Of a stretch of 64,000 bases of DNA, positions 46,699 through 58,800 are shown one piece after another; within the stretch, counting starts at the first letter, position 1; each line of letters begins with the position of its first letter. This stretch comes from Branchiostoma floridae (Eukaryota; Chordata; Leptocardii; Amphioxiformes; Branchiostomatidae). A model generated the notes under the pieces. The model was not told the DNA's origin and searched no databases. It saw only the letters and a list, made by a program, of their open reading frames with translations. Location of the stretch: positions 983,679 to 1,047,678 of the forward strand of contig NC_049988.1 of NCBI RefSeq assembly GCF_000003815.2, in the 5' to 3' direction. A program made the translations under genes and the position numbers.

Positions 46699-48951
46699 TT
46701 AGTGTTTGCTGCGCACGGGGCCGCTGGGACTCTCACAGCGCCGCTTCAGGGCCCGGCTGTCTCTCGTCCTGCGGTGGGATGCTCGCTTCTTGGTATTCAG
46801 CTTCTCTGCTGCCATGTTGTTGTCAGACTTTGCGGCAACTGGAGGTTTTGGGTCCTTCATCAGCTGGTGGTGGCAAAGAGACATAAATGGCTTTAAGTGA
46901 CGACTCCTGTGACAGTAAACCATGAAAATTCTTACCTTAATGCAAATTATTCATGAAAGACGCGACTTCAAGTGTGTGACTTCCTTGTACTGAAATCTGG
47001 TGACAAAAGTGTTAACTGTAAATTTCAAAAAGATCATTCAACTACAACCTACCAGGGGGCGGTCAGAGACGGTGGTGTCTGCTGCAGTTCTCTTGCCAGT
47101 CAGACTGTGGCGCTGTGGAGTCAGGGATGGCAGCTTTGTGGCTACAAGGTATGAAACATGGAGGGTTTGTTGATATACAGTTTCAAGAAGGAAAAACTCT
47201 AGTAGTTGCAGAACAGTTAACTCTTAAGGACTGTGAGCACCAAGTCCCCCTTTTAAGAATTGTCAACAAGCCCTGGTTGTCTCCTAATAAACTAAACTTT
47301 AAGGTTACCGTAGAAAAAGTCAACAACATTATGATCCTTGATTGTTTTGTCTGCTTGCAAATAATGGAAAAGGAAAGAAAATATTTGACACAATGCATTT
47401 GTTAAGGTTGGATGCTATGCCTAAAGGCTGAAAACAAGAGTATAGATTAGTCAATATTTTCTATACACAGTAGAAGCCAGTTAATTGCACGCTAACAGAT
47501 TAACGCACACTTCTGTTAACTGCACGGAATTCCAAAATCCCAAACCAGGGCTGTCCAGCTGGATAACATTATTGCACCAGCCGGATAATTGCACGAAATA
47601 TGCTGGCAAATAGGCTGTGCACTTAAACGGCTTCTACTATATACATAAAAAAAGTTTCAAAACTCTTACCGGTTTTCTCGGAGTCCGTGGCAGCTGTTTG
47701 CTTCCTTCTGTGAGGGCGGCGCTCTTCCAGCGTTACGTAGACGGTTTCTTCATCGTCGTCAGGATACATCCGGTACTGCCTTCTCTCCTCTCCCATCATT
47801 CCCTCAGAACTCTGTACTCCAACCAGGCTGGGCTGTGCAGGTGCTCTACGGGTTGAAGACTTCCTAGACAAGTCCTTGCCGAACATGGCCGTGGTGCGCG
47901 CCATTCGGAGCCGCTGGTGTTCATGCCTGTATGGCACGGTGTTGAGGTGCTCCTCCTTGATTTGTTGGAGCTTCTCCTGTGCGCGGACTTTCTTACCTTG
48001 CTTCTTGGTCGGCAGCTTGGATGTGCTGAGGTCCTCCCCAAACATCTGGGTCTGCAGTTTGCGGTGGTACAATCGTTCAGCGTGCTGGTCCAAGGCTCTA
48101 TGGCGCTCCTCGTCTGTGGGTGAGGTTCTTGAGTACCTAAGATGGATGTCAAGAAGTGTGGGTTACCTTCAAATCGTCAGATGTTATACAAGATATCAAG
48201 GTACGTTCAATAAATACACGACCTCTGCTGAAGATATTCTCATCCATCAAATCTAAGTAAAAAATCAGCTTTAATTTGTGTTTCATTTGCAATGTACTGA
48301 CACAACAATGTGCAGAAAATAAAACCAGGAACTATCTGAAAAACAAAATTAAAGCACTGTGGTAAATAATTACATAAGGTAAGTAGATTTTATTAAGCCC
48401 AGAGAATGATAGCTGAAAGATTATGGTAACTCTTTCAGATAACATCCTTTGGTTGTGTAGAACCCCAAATGTGAAGCTGATGTCATGTAGCTGCTCACCT
48501 GTTCTTGTTGTTAACAGGAGGCCTCTGTGGTCTATGGTTGTATGGTAAAGAACCAGACATGTATAATATGTAAAGTTCCTCACCTGTTCTTGTTGTTAAC
48601 AGGAGGCCTCTGGGGTCTGTGGTTGTGTGGTAAAGAACCCATATATAATATGTAAAGCTTCTCACCTGTTCTTGTTGTTAACAGGAGGCCTCTGTGGTCT
48701 GTGGTTGTGTGGTAAAAGACTCAGACATGTATAATATGTAAAGCTGCTCACCTGTTCTTGTTGTTAACAGGAGGCCTCTGTGGTCTGTGGCGCCTGACTT
48801 CTCGGTCCTGACTTGCCTCCTGCTGAAGGTTGCGGGTTTCTCGCTCCAGAGCCAGTAGTACCTTGTTGACTGTGTTAGGGTCGGGGGGAGGGGAGGGGGC
48901 GCGGAACAACTGATGGGACTCCTGTAGTTCAAGTAATCTTCTGTATGCCAT
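46699..48951 (-). CDS. Uncharacterised basic protein, four exons
   Basis: Exons in transcript order 48951-48752, 48136-47670, 47141-47053 and 46863-46699 (stop TAA) join in phase to 921 nt, 306 aa. The protein is Arg/Lys/Gln-rich and mostly helical: MAYRRLLELQESHQLF, NKVLLALERETRNLQQEASQ, DEERHRALDQHAERLYHRKL, KKVRAQEKLQQIKEEHLNTV. A short motif occurs twice, QTQMFGEDLSTSK and TAMFGKDLSRKS. The C-terminus is very basic (TKKRASHRRTRDSRALKRRC), suggesting nuclear or microtubule/centriole association, but I do not recognise the family. The start ATG at 48951 gives a plausible N-terminus; the frame stays open 20 codons upstream. The exon-one donor (GTGAGC at 48751) is the first in an array of duplicated donors. 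Exon three was chosen because only its acceptor (at 47141) gives an open phase-compatible exon. Confidence 0.75.
48490..48795 (-). repeat. 85-bp tandem array duplicating an exon end and splice donor
   Basis: Four copies of a unit of 82-86 bp contain, on the minus strand, CCACAGACCACAGAGGCCTC, CTGTTAACAACAAGAACAG and GTGAG. CACCTG (donor reverse complement) begins at 48496, 48581, 48663 and 48749. Only the 48749 copy is attached to the full coding exon. Reading through it meets TGA at once, so the first donor must be used for the protein I predict. Confidence 0.9.
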
Positions 48952-51900
48952 GGTGATTAATATGGGATCTGGATTGATAGAACAGAAAATATTGAAGCTT
49001 TTTAATCTCACACAATAAGTTCTTATTTCTAAGTTTGACTTTCTAAAATTTCTCCTGTTTTACAGTGTTTTAAGGACTTTCAATAAACTTAGTTGTCAAA
49101 CATTTTCCAGCCTACATGTCTCGCTTTTTCTCCGCACTAACAACAGAAAAAACTGGGACTGGTAGTTAACGTTACAAATTTGATAACTATGTTTTTATCA
49201 CAAGTTGCAGACATGGCAAGATCTTAATATGGCTTCTCTATACTGCTCAATGTTGTAGCCTGAGGAGTCAAATATTTAAAGGTAACTGAAAGAAGGCATT
49301 ATTGGTTCCACCCTTGTGGTTACACCAAAAATATAGCAATGCTAAAGAACCAAATCTTGATTTGTTTTCATCTTTCATCATCTAACCGGTAATATCATAA
49401 ACAGTAGCGAAACCTACCTCCGTAATTTGTACTTTTTCCTTTCAAAAACTAGAGAACCAGTACCTACCTTGTCAGAAAACCAACAATTTCAAGTCTATCC
49501 TAAGATATTTTTACCTCAATGTGACACCTTACAACAAACTATTCTGATCAAGTCAGAGAGTTTCATGTCTTTACAAACAACAAAATGTACCACAGATATA
49601 CAAATGTTCTCGGACAGTAGAACAAACTTTGTTGCATTTTATAATTACTAAATCATCACAGTAGAAAAGCGATACCATGGGGGAACTACAAGTCTGTACA
49701 TCGTAACAACTGACTAAAAGATTTGCAGTTGCAAATCATCACAGTAGAAAATATAATTTGTTAGATTTGTAGTACTGTCTACAGAAAATGTTCTGCTACA
49801 TTTCTAAGTGATGATATTATTTTTAGATCATAAAAACTGCTCACCGTAACTTTAACCAGAAACTGCTGAGTTGGAGTTGCTGTTGAAGGAATTACGTATG
49901 ATGACTGTGTATCCTACTAAAATCTACGTAAGTTCAGTCTATCATCACTGTTAAGGCTTGTTTCTGTCTGTCGACTCTCCGGTGTCAACAGATGCAGTCG
50001 TCAAGATGGCGGCTCCTCAGACAGAAGCTCTCACGTCAGAGGTCGCCCTTTTGACGCCGATAACTCCGATTCTTACCAACTTAACCCGCCCCCATGGTGG
50101 TGGTAGTTTCAACAATGTCTAAACAATATTTAGGCCACTTACCGGTGGTTAACACGGCGTATGACTGCTGAAATTGTGAGTTTTAGCACGAGCACGCCTG
50201 GAACACGGCCGCACCTTGCCTGGGCTGTCAAAGTATCTAAGTCGTGACGTCACGATGGTGTGAACAATCAGGTTGCCTGGAAACGGGCTCAACTTACGGT
50301 GGATGTAGCTAGTAAACAAACTAATCTGGCAATAAAACAAACAAAATTACACATTATATAAGTTCAAATTAGTTGAAATGAGAGTATACTAGCTACCATA
50401 ACATTAATTATCTAAGAGAGTAAAATCTACTCTATTTGTATTTAGAAAACTTGTAACTACCATACACGCACACAATTCTGTTCATTGACGACTTAACGTG
50501 CTCGCCTGGTGTTTTAACATCCTACACTAGCGACAGAGTTGACATATGATGCATCAACAGTTAGCCTCGCCCCCAGGCTTGGGACCAGTGTTTACTAGTG
50601 ACACACTGAGAAAGATTTCTTTGTCCTTGGTGCTGAATGACTCCCATGCAAAACTTTAATGTTGGTGCCTTGGGTAGATTGGCACAAAACGTTCAACAAA
50701 CAGGAATTCCGCAACCAATTTCCTCGTTACCGACTGCTTCGCAACCTTACAATCAAATTTGACCAAATTTGAAACACTTAACGGGAGGGGTCCAAAGTCC
50801 GGTAGGGGTCCAAAGTCCGGTAGGATTTTAAAATCATTTTTGCGGAGATATGCATAAGTGTCTGCACATAATAAGTGCAACTTGTTATGGACTAAACCTT
50901 GTTGTAAATAACTGAAAAGTCAGAGTATGTGTCCAAGTTGGTAAGCCCCAACAGATAACGATTGAAAAAAGTACACATGTTTGACGCCTTCCGTGCATGC
51001 TGACGAGCGAACATATCGAGAACATGGCCCGGGAAACTATTAAATAATTCATCGTCAAATACGAAATGTGAAAAGATACCACCACAGATGAGAATGCTAT
51101 CTATAAAACTTCCTAAATAAGCACAGCTATGCCGTGTCTTTGCGTTTATAGTTGGATAATCGGAGCTGAATTATGCCGCATGTTCACGACCCTGTCAACC
51201 CCGCCATCTTTGTCAATCACCTATGAAGGAAGCCGAGCGATGCTCAACACGATGGAGTTAGTCAACCCGTCAGTAGAGTACCAATCATTCAAGAAAATCG
51301 ATCCCTGCCGACTAAAGAAATCCTGTAGTCATTTCTGCTGTTAAAAACGAGGTTGAAGCAGGAAATACAGAAGCCGAAAGTGAAAAAGTGTAATCGCAGG
51401 CAGACGTAAACAAAGTGCCGCCATTTTTCTTTTTGGCGACAGGTTGGTTTCACCGTGAGAGGTAATCCTTGTAAGTAAACGTATTTAAATATGCATCGTA
51501 ATTCAAAATATTGCATATATTTGTGACAAAAATAGTATTGCAGAAGCTTAGTGTTATTTTGCATGCATAGGATGCTTAAAGATATGCAGAGATGGATTGG
51601 TTGTTAACTTATCGGAGTTTGGACCCCCTTTTTTGTGTTAGAACGTTCCACTGAAACGCAAGTCCAAACCTGCCAAAACTTTCGCGCGCTGTCAAAGTAA
51701 AGTTCGGAATGCTGCCGTTAAAGGAAACATATGTCTGCACAGCTTAAATCACAGTTATATGGTTGTTAACAAGATCTTAAATTGTTTTTGATGGGTTGTC
51801 AGTAAAACGTACGATGACAAAAGCCATGCGCATTCACTTAGAACAGTTACCGGACATTGGATCCCCCCCGTTAACGTTAACGTTAAGGGAGAAAAAAGCG

Positions 51901-52235
51901 TGTGTGTGTCACTGAATTTTGTTATACACTTTGTAGTACAAAGTGGTGGTTTGTGAGGAGTGACCTTTCATGACTTTCATATGACCAAACAAGGCAAGGT
52001 TAGGTAAGATCAGACATCTCTTGCTCTTCGGACAAACCCCACCTGCACTTAAAACTCACTGGAACTGATTTTATCATAGTGTTTCTGAAAACTCGTCACT
52101 TTAATACTCTCTGTTGTGGGTTTGCTGACAAGGTGCAATGTATGATTAACGTTCACAACTGTCAAAATCTACGTGATACGAAAATGCTCATCAGACCGTT
52201 TGAGTTTTATTTCGATTCACTTTGAGCTGGCCGTT
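48952..52235. other. Gene-free region with a possible CpG-type promoter
   Basis: It lies upstream of the minus-strand gene. No coding exon is supported. A short tandem GGGGTCCAAAGTCCGGTAG pair is at about 50785-50823. The block near 49.98-50.1 kb is GC-richer and holds the YY1-like site listed separately. From 50.4 to 52.2 kb nothing recognisable was found. Confidence 0.45.
50003..50013 (+). promoter_or_regulatory. YY1-like motif AAGATGGCGGC
   Basis: AAGATGGCGGC is the full consensus of the YY1 element found just downstream of many TATA-less metazoan promoters. It lies about 1.05 kb upstream of the ATG of the minus-strand gene; in this orientation it would mark a start of transcription to the right. 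Its ATG also opens a 38-codon ORF (50006-50122) without recognisable content. Confidence 0.4.
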
Positions 52236-52239
52236 AGCA

Positions 52240-52490
52240 AGCTATTCTTCCAATGATCAGGAAAGCTGTCAGTACAATTCAAGTCTCATCATCTCATCTC
52301 ATCTCATCTCATCTATCGCCCAATCTAACAATTTCACTGTTAGGGCACCACAGAAAATCTGGCAGTCAGTTTTCTCCACTCGTCTCGATTTTTCTGTTTT
52401 ACTTTGTTTTCCAGCTTGTACTATGCCTGTCCATTTTCTGATCTTGTCTGTTCTCTTCGTCCCCTACCGGCATGATAGTTATGGCTAGTC
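52240..52490 (-). mobile_element. LINE 3' end with (GATGA)n tail
   Basis: The minus strand reads RKWTGIVQAG and, in another frame, NRDEWRKLTARFSVVP, matching the C-terminal WTG...DR-WR-L signature of RTE/CR1-like ORF2 proteins, then a tail of GATGAGATGAGATGAG. Frameshifts show it is dead and strongly 5' truncated. Confidence 0.6.
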
Positions 52491-53029
52491 CCAATGACCG
52501 TGACACGTGTAAATGCACACCTTATGATATACAAGCTACACATCCAAAATACACTAGAAAGGCCGACATTTGATTAAGAGCAAATACAGCATATTTCAGC
52601 CATACCCCTTCCCACGCAACATTGGACTGTTCCAAATCACCCCTGCGCAAAAATGGAACATCCTCTTAACAGTACATTATCCCCCAAAGTGGACTGGTAT
52701 TGTGAATTGATTCCAGGTAAAAACAGAGCTTGCTTCTATTTTTCAGAAAATGACAATAATCACACCTTCCATTCAGAAAATTTTCATCATGACTGAAAAT
52801 TGTTGAATGACTTCATGTAATGTCATTAACAATTTTCAGTACGATAACTAGGTGTAAGTTTAAAAAAAGTATAAGCTCCTTGTGATGTGGGTACATTTAT
52901 TATTGCAGTGAACTTTTTTTATTCAACTAGGGCATACGATTTAATAATTATCAAGCAGGTGCAGGTACTGTAGGAGCGTTTGTTTTCTTCAAGCTGTAAA
53001 ACTGTTAAACTGTTTTACTTTGTATGCAA

Positions 53030-53366
53030 TCAGCCATCGAGCCTATTCTTATTTTAGTTTAACAACTTCCTGCCAGACCCGGAAGATACGATTGAACCTT
53101 GTTCGAGGATTTATTTTCGTCTGTCTGGTCAGTCTGTTCATACCCTGGCGCTGAGAGTGTTTTATTGGGCTGAAACTCTGGCAGTTTAATTTAAATGTTC
53201 AAAGTTTATGTCAAACAACAACAGCACTAGGAAATGTGGCCACTATAGACAGGTGGTCACTATAGAGAAAATGCTGATCTATTGACTAGGAGCCATACGT
53301 CAGCCATCGAGCCTATTCTTATTTTAGTTTAACAACTTCCTGCCAGACCCGGAAGATACGATTGAG
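53030..53366 (+). repeat. 66-bp direct repeats 270 bp apart
   Basis: CAGCCATCGAGCCTATTCTT through AAGATACGATTGA occurs identically at 53031 and 53301. The interval shows no LTR or transposon hallmark. It may be a local duplication or the ends of an unrecognised element. Confidence 0.75.
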
Positions 53367-53789
53367 TACAATTAAGTTCAAATAAGTCTGAAGAGAAATA
53401 TTGATGAGAAAATAATCATTCTCGCCACTGTCTAACTTATAATTACGTATCAAAACTAAACGCAGATTTTCTAACTAACGCACCTTTCGCCGACTTCATC
53501 AAAGGACCGCCGGCTATCAATCAAATACGGCTGTTGATTAGACTTAGAGTTTCAAACAGTCATGTGCTGTGTGCCAGTTGACAGCGAACTTCATGCTACG
53601 TGATGTTTTACATTGCTTGGACCTTCTTTCCTACAGCGGTGCTTCTACAAAATATTTAGACTGTAACACTGAGTCCCACATGTTTTATAGAATAGAATTT
53701 GACGCAGAACAGCGTTTTTTGCTGGGTATTTTTCTTGAAACATGTCCGTGGGAATATCAGCGAGGCGGCGACGTAGGGATATCAGACCG

Positions 53790-55135
53790 TGAACAAAAGT
53801 CGCACGGCGGCTAACGGCGCAGCGAAGATACTAGCGCTATAAATAAGCGCTTCAACTAAGGATGGCAACCCGTACAATATTTTTGTATACTGTTGAGCTA
53901 AGTAAAGTTTGTTGTTTATGAGGTTTTAGTTGTCTTTGAAGCTTTGACCCGAAATATTTTAAAGTCAAACTGCTGAAGAGAAGTAAGTGACTGCTACGAT
54001 TATCGTAGATATGGCCCTAAAAAACTGATAAAAGAAGCCTTCTCAATAGTCTAAAATGCAAGAGCTTCCGGGGGGAGGGGGGGCTTCGCCCACCTGGGTC
54101 CCCCCCACAGTGGCCCTGCCCCTGGACCCCGCCAGGGACATTCGGCGGCCCCCGGACCCCTGTCCGACGCTTTGAAAAAATCCTGGCGAGAAGTCTGTAC
54201 GGCCTGAGTCTTCAAGTTAACGTATTGTGTGGTCCCGCTTATGAATATTAATTAGCCTTCGCTTTCCTCTTCGCTGATTGGCTGAACCATTAATTGAATT
54301 AACTCTTCCTGCCGGCTAGACGCAGGTGCAGATGTCGGCTCTGTGGGGTGAACGTCCGAAAGGTCATGGCATGGAGAACGAAAGAAACCCAATTTCCCCT
54401 CAAAAAAGTGCTGTAATTAAGCCTTTTACAGTACTTTATGCCAAAAATTTTACTTGGATCATTTTACCAACTACCTTATGCCTATCTATACCAAATGTTA
54501 CTCATACCAGGGTACAGGGGTGCAAAATATACCGTTATAAGACCGTCAACAACAGTCACACGGAGCTAACAGCGCAGCGAAAATACCATCGCTAGCATTT
54601 CAACTTCGGATAACAAGTTATAAGTACTGTTGAACTCAGTAACGTTAAAGTTTGTTTTTAGTTGCCTTTGACGGTTTGACCTGAAATAGTGTTACGCTAA
54701 ACTCCTGAAGAGAAGTTAAGTGACTGCTGCGATTATCATAGATATGCCCCTAAGAACTGATACAATATAAAGCCTTCTGAATAGTCTAAAATGCGAGACC
54801 TTAGGCGGGCTTCGCTCCCCCTGGCGGGAACACTGCTATGTACGGGATCATGAGGCCCCGCTTATGAATATTAATTAGCCTTTGGCCTCCTCTTCGCTGA
54901 TTGGCTAGGTCTTTGATTCAATTAACTCTCCGGCTGACGCGCAAAGGTGTGGCTCTGTGCGGGGTCACGGAAGGTCACGTCAGGAGGCCAAAAGAAAACA
55001 AATTTCCCCTCAGAAAAGTGCCAAAATTAATCATTTTAAAGTTGTTAATGTCAAAAATTTTACTTGAATCTTGTTACCAAGTATCTAATGCCTATCTATA
55101 CCAAATTTCAGGTCATTTAATTGTAATACCAGGGT
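53790..55135 (+). repeat. Tandem segmental duplication, two units of about 700 bp
   Basis: Unit one (about 53800-54540) and unit two (about 54555-55135) share, in order, GCTAACRGCGCAGCGAA, CTGAAGAGAAGT, GTGACTGCTRCGATTATC, ATAGTCTAAAATGC, GGGCTTCGC, GCTTATGAATATTAATTAGC, CTCTTCGCTGATTGGCT, AATTTCCCCTCA and CCTATCTATACCAAAT. Divergence is roughly 15-25%, so it is old. Noncoding. GC-rich GGGGGGAGGGGGGGCTTC in unit one is reduced in unit two. Confidence 0.85.
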
Positions 55136-55835
55136 ACAGGAGCCAAAAGTGTCCTTTTTTGGTCAAAAATTGGCCAAAAATCGCAAAAATAAGCATTTTG
55201 TTGCACTGTACACCAAAAGTGTTATTGAATTTATATGAAGGGATTATCAAGGCACATCTGTGTCAAATTTCAGCTCATTCGGTTGCAATACCAAGGTACA
55301 GGAGCCAAAAGTGTCCTTTTTTGGTCAAAAATTGGTAAAAAAAATCGCAAAAATAAGCATTTTGTTGTACTGTACACCAAAAGTGTTATCGAATTTATAT
55401 GAGGGCATTATCAAGGCACATCTCTGTCAAATTTCAGCTCATTTGGTTGTAATACCAAGGTACAGGGGCCAAAAGTGTCCTTTTTTGGTCAAAAATTGGT
55501 CAAAAAATCGCAAAAATAAGCATTTTGCTGTACTGTACACCAAAAGTGTTATCGAATTTATATGGGGGCATTATCAAGGCACATCTCTGTCAAATTTCAG
55601 CTCATTTGGTTGTAATACCAGGGTACAGGGGCCAAAATATACAGTTTTGGTCTAAAATTGACCAAAAAATCTCAATAAAATCATTTTAGAGGCAGATATG
55701 AAAAAAATGGGAAAAAAGCATCAAGGTATTGGCCCACTCTACCCCTGTGCCGAATTTCAGGTCATTCGGTCCAGGAACGGCGGAGATGAATCACTTTGAA
55801 GATTTGACAGGAGAAAGAAAGAAAGAAAGAAACAT
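55136..55835 (+). repeat. 163-bp tandem repeats ending in (GAAA)n
   Basis: The phrase CCAAAAGTGTCCTTTTTTGG starts near 55144, 55306 and 55470, with a diverged fourth copy near 55632; each is followed by GTCAAAAATTGG, TCGCAAAAATAAGCATTTTG, ACACCAAAAGTGTTAT and AAGGCACATCT-TGTCAAATT. The array ends with GGAGAAAGAAAGAAAGAAAGAAAC. Related to 3785-4215. ORFs across it are artefacts. Confidence 0.9.
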
Positions 55836-58800
55836 TACGAATACAATATATTTCACCATACTATGTATGGCTGAAATATAATAACCCAAGGAAAACAGAC
55901 GAAATGTTACCCATTGATAAGAATTAATTTGCCCAGCAACCAAGAGCTAATGCCGACCCTTATTTACACTGACAAAGTAGTATCCATTTCGGAGTCTTGT
56001 AATGATCTTATCTTATTGGGTTTCGTAATGAATTGGGCTTAGCTAAAACAAACACTTATCTGATACCCTCTGACCTAATTTCGTGGATAGGTAGGTAGGT
56101 AGGTAGGGTAAAGCTAAACTAAACTCAACTAAAGCAAATTTTTACAAAAATGTGGCTGTTATAAATTAGTAGGGCAATGACGTTTGGCCCCTGTGCACGT
56201 TCTTAGCCTAGCACTCTACTCTTAAGCTTCCCTTTGTGTGTTGGGTTCTTTAATGTACACGTGTAGAGGTTTGACGCATGTGGATAATACCTGGAGCCCC
56301 CCCCCCCCCACAGAGATATTGGTATCAGCATCAGCATATTTATAGCAGCCTAACGTAACATTGATGGATTTAATTACATTTGACAATACGGCGGTATGGA
56401 AAAACAATTTGTAAAGGGGTTAGCTGTCAAGAAACGATACAAACACCTTAAAATAACCGGTGCGATAGGGCAGGGTACATCCGCCAATGTGGCTAATGTA
56501 TAACAAACATATCAGTGTGTCTATAGTTTCACAGTCATTGTGCAACAACAATGGAATAAGAAACCCATTATATATGATTGTCGTCTTCTATAGGAATAGT
56601 AAAGCTTACTAAAACAGCACCGCATGCAATATTTACCTGTTGTCAAACGCGTCTATACAGAGATTACTTAAGGAACGTAAAGAAAATGGTCAGAGTAGAC
56701 AGATGTCACCATATTATAGACTGGTTTCTTATTGCTTGGGTCAATGTGGAAAACAATTATAGGAACCACCAAGACGTTGTCACATTGTGATGTTCGTTTT
56801 TTTATTTGCTGTATTTTGAAATCAATTCGTAGCTAAATTCAAATCTTTTTCGACTCCTTTTGGACGCTTTTGTCAATATCGCAATGTCACCGTTTAAATA
56901 TAGAGTAAACTCCACTCGTTGTTTTAAACTTATCTCATCACAACCTCACTCTAAAGCCTGTCCATTGTGAGCTAGTCCCACGGAGTGTGTTAATCTATCC
57001 CCTTTTCTTGTCGGGACCTCTCCCACTTAGGAATCACAAAGGGTGAGCTTTAGTCGCATTTGTTTGGATAAGGGCTAACATAGACCACAACTCGTCATGT
57101 AGACAGAAACCCTGGGAAAATAGCAGGGGAACTGGCTCTGTGGACATACAAACTATGCTATACACACAGTTCTGGGACAACTAGCGGATGTGCGATACAA
57201 CAAGTATGGTGGGAAAAGTGTGGGAACAGCGCACATGAAAAGGCTAGAGGGAAACACTTAGAGGAAAAGGCAAACTAAACCGACAAAGAGAAGGCCACTT
57301 CCGATAGGTATTGCTTGACAAAGTCAACAGGTACTATGTTTTCAAATGCGACGTAATGCGGAATATATCGGGGTAGGGTGGGGTGTTGGGGGATTAAGTT
57401 GTAGAGATCCTGATATCGATCACAAGAAATTAGAATGTGGCAGAAAAAAAATAGTATTTTCTTAGATGCAATTTCAAAGGAAGTAAAATGCCATCACGTT
57501 GTGGTCAAAAAGGTACAGGTATAGGGGTCAAAGGGCAAGTTTATACACTAGTCTTTGTCAACTCAGACACTAGCCGAATCTAAAAATCCATCAACTAGTC
57601 ATGGAGTAAGATGTATACATGCAGCAATGGCTGTATTCTGTTCACTTTTCTATGATCAATACATTTTCGGAAGTATTCAAACAAAAAGAGAACACTTCTT
57701 CACGCTTTAGAGTATTCCTTTTCTCGGACATAGCCGATCAAAATGCATGGTAGATCGCCATGCAAGTGGCTTTGGAGGAGAAAGAGAATTTTCCAGCAAC
57801 ACGACTAAGCTAGGCGCCTTTTGTTCTCAGACGCCTGATATCGTTTCAAGACCCTGACCTTTCTGCTGCCTACGCCTTGAATCCAACAAGACGAATTTGC
57901 GGCTTTCTTGACAACGTGTTGGAAAATATCATATGATTCTTGATAAAACCAAATCGTTTCCAGACCTCTCTTTGGACTGTAAATATCCAAGATAGGCCAA
58001 GTCCTTTGATACGACATTCTCTCTGTTTTGACCAATTTCTCCTTTTTTTAGTCCGAAAAGAGGTTTGGAATAGAGACTACGTCCAAACACCAAATGGTAT
58101 TCGTATTCGTATTCGTATTGGTACGCCAATCACAAAATGATAAAGAAAAAGCAACAGATGGTGGAAGAATTTATGAAGTGTGTATTTACCTCTCTAATGA
58201 ACGTTAATGTTTAATTCTAAGCAACGCTCGCCAAGAAAACCTCCCAACGCGATATGTCACCAAACGTACTTGAACTTGGTGATATGTCTCACAGCTGAAG
58301 AAAGAGATCCGCTTGTCAATTCGTTCACGCACCTCGCCCTTACCAAGGCGACTCCAGGCCTAGCCTCTGATCCTGAACACAAACAATACGTCTTAACCTC
58401 ACCATTGAGAAAGGCCAAGTAGGAAAAACGTTTTCAGATCAACAACAGCTGGAAAAAAAGAGAAGGGGGTTGACTCAGATTTCGTTTCAAAATATCCCCG
58501 AAAGTTTTGATTGTAGTTCGTTCAACTTGAAGGAGAAATTTATGAGAGTGTCGAACTTGGGGTCACGTTCTAAAGTTCACAAAGATGAAGAAATGGCCGT
58601 TCAGAGCATGCGCAACATAGTTTCCTGTCAGACGCAGGCATTTTTATGACTTTAACCACAGTGGTGACCCTTTTTGATCTACATGTGCGCTTTTAGAATG
58701 TCATCTGCAAAATTTGTCATATTTCAGTGGTCCTTGAGTTACTTGGGACCCCTAGCTGCATCAGTTGATATATTTTGCTATGAATATTATGATTTTCAGG

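Noticed and set aside
50006-50122. 38-codon ORF beginning MAAPQTEALTSE
   Set aside because: It starts at the YY1-like motif and ends without a donor or similarity; too short to support a gene.
53031-53366. Solo LTR retrotransposon bounded by 66-bp direct repeats
   Set aside because: No TG..CA ends, primer binding site or polypurine tract, and the interval is too short.
55136-55655. ORFs of 131-145 codons across the 163-bp repeats
   Set aside because: Frame-maintained repeat translation with no protein features; the repeat is dispersed in noncoding DNA elsewhere in the window.
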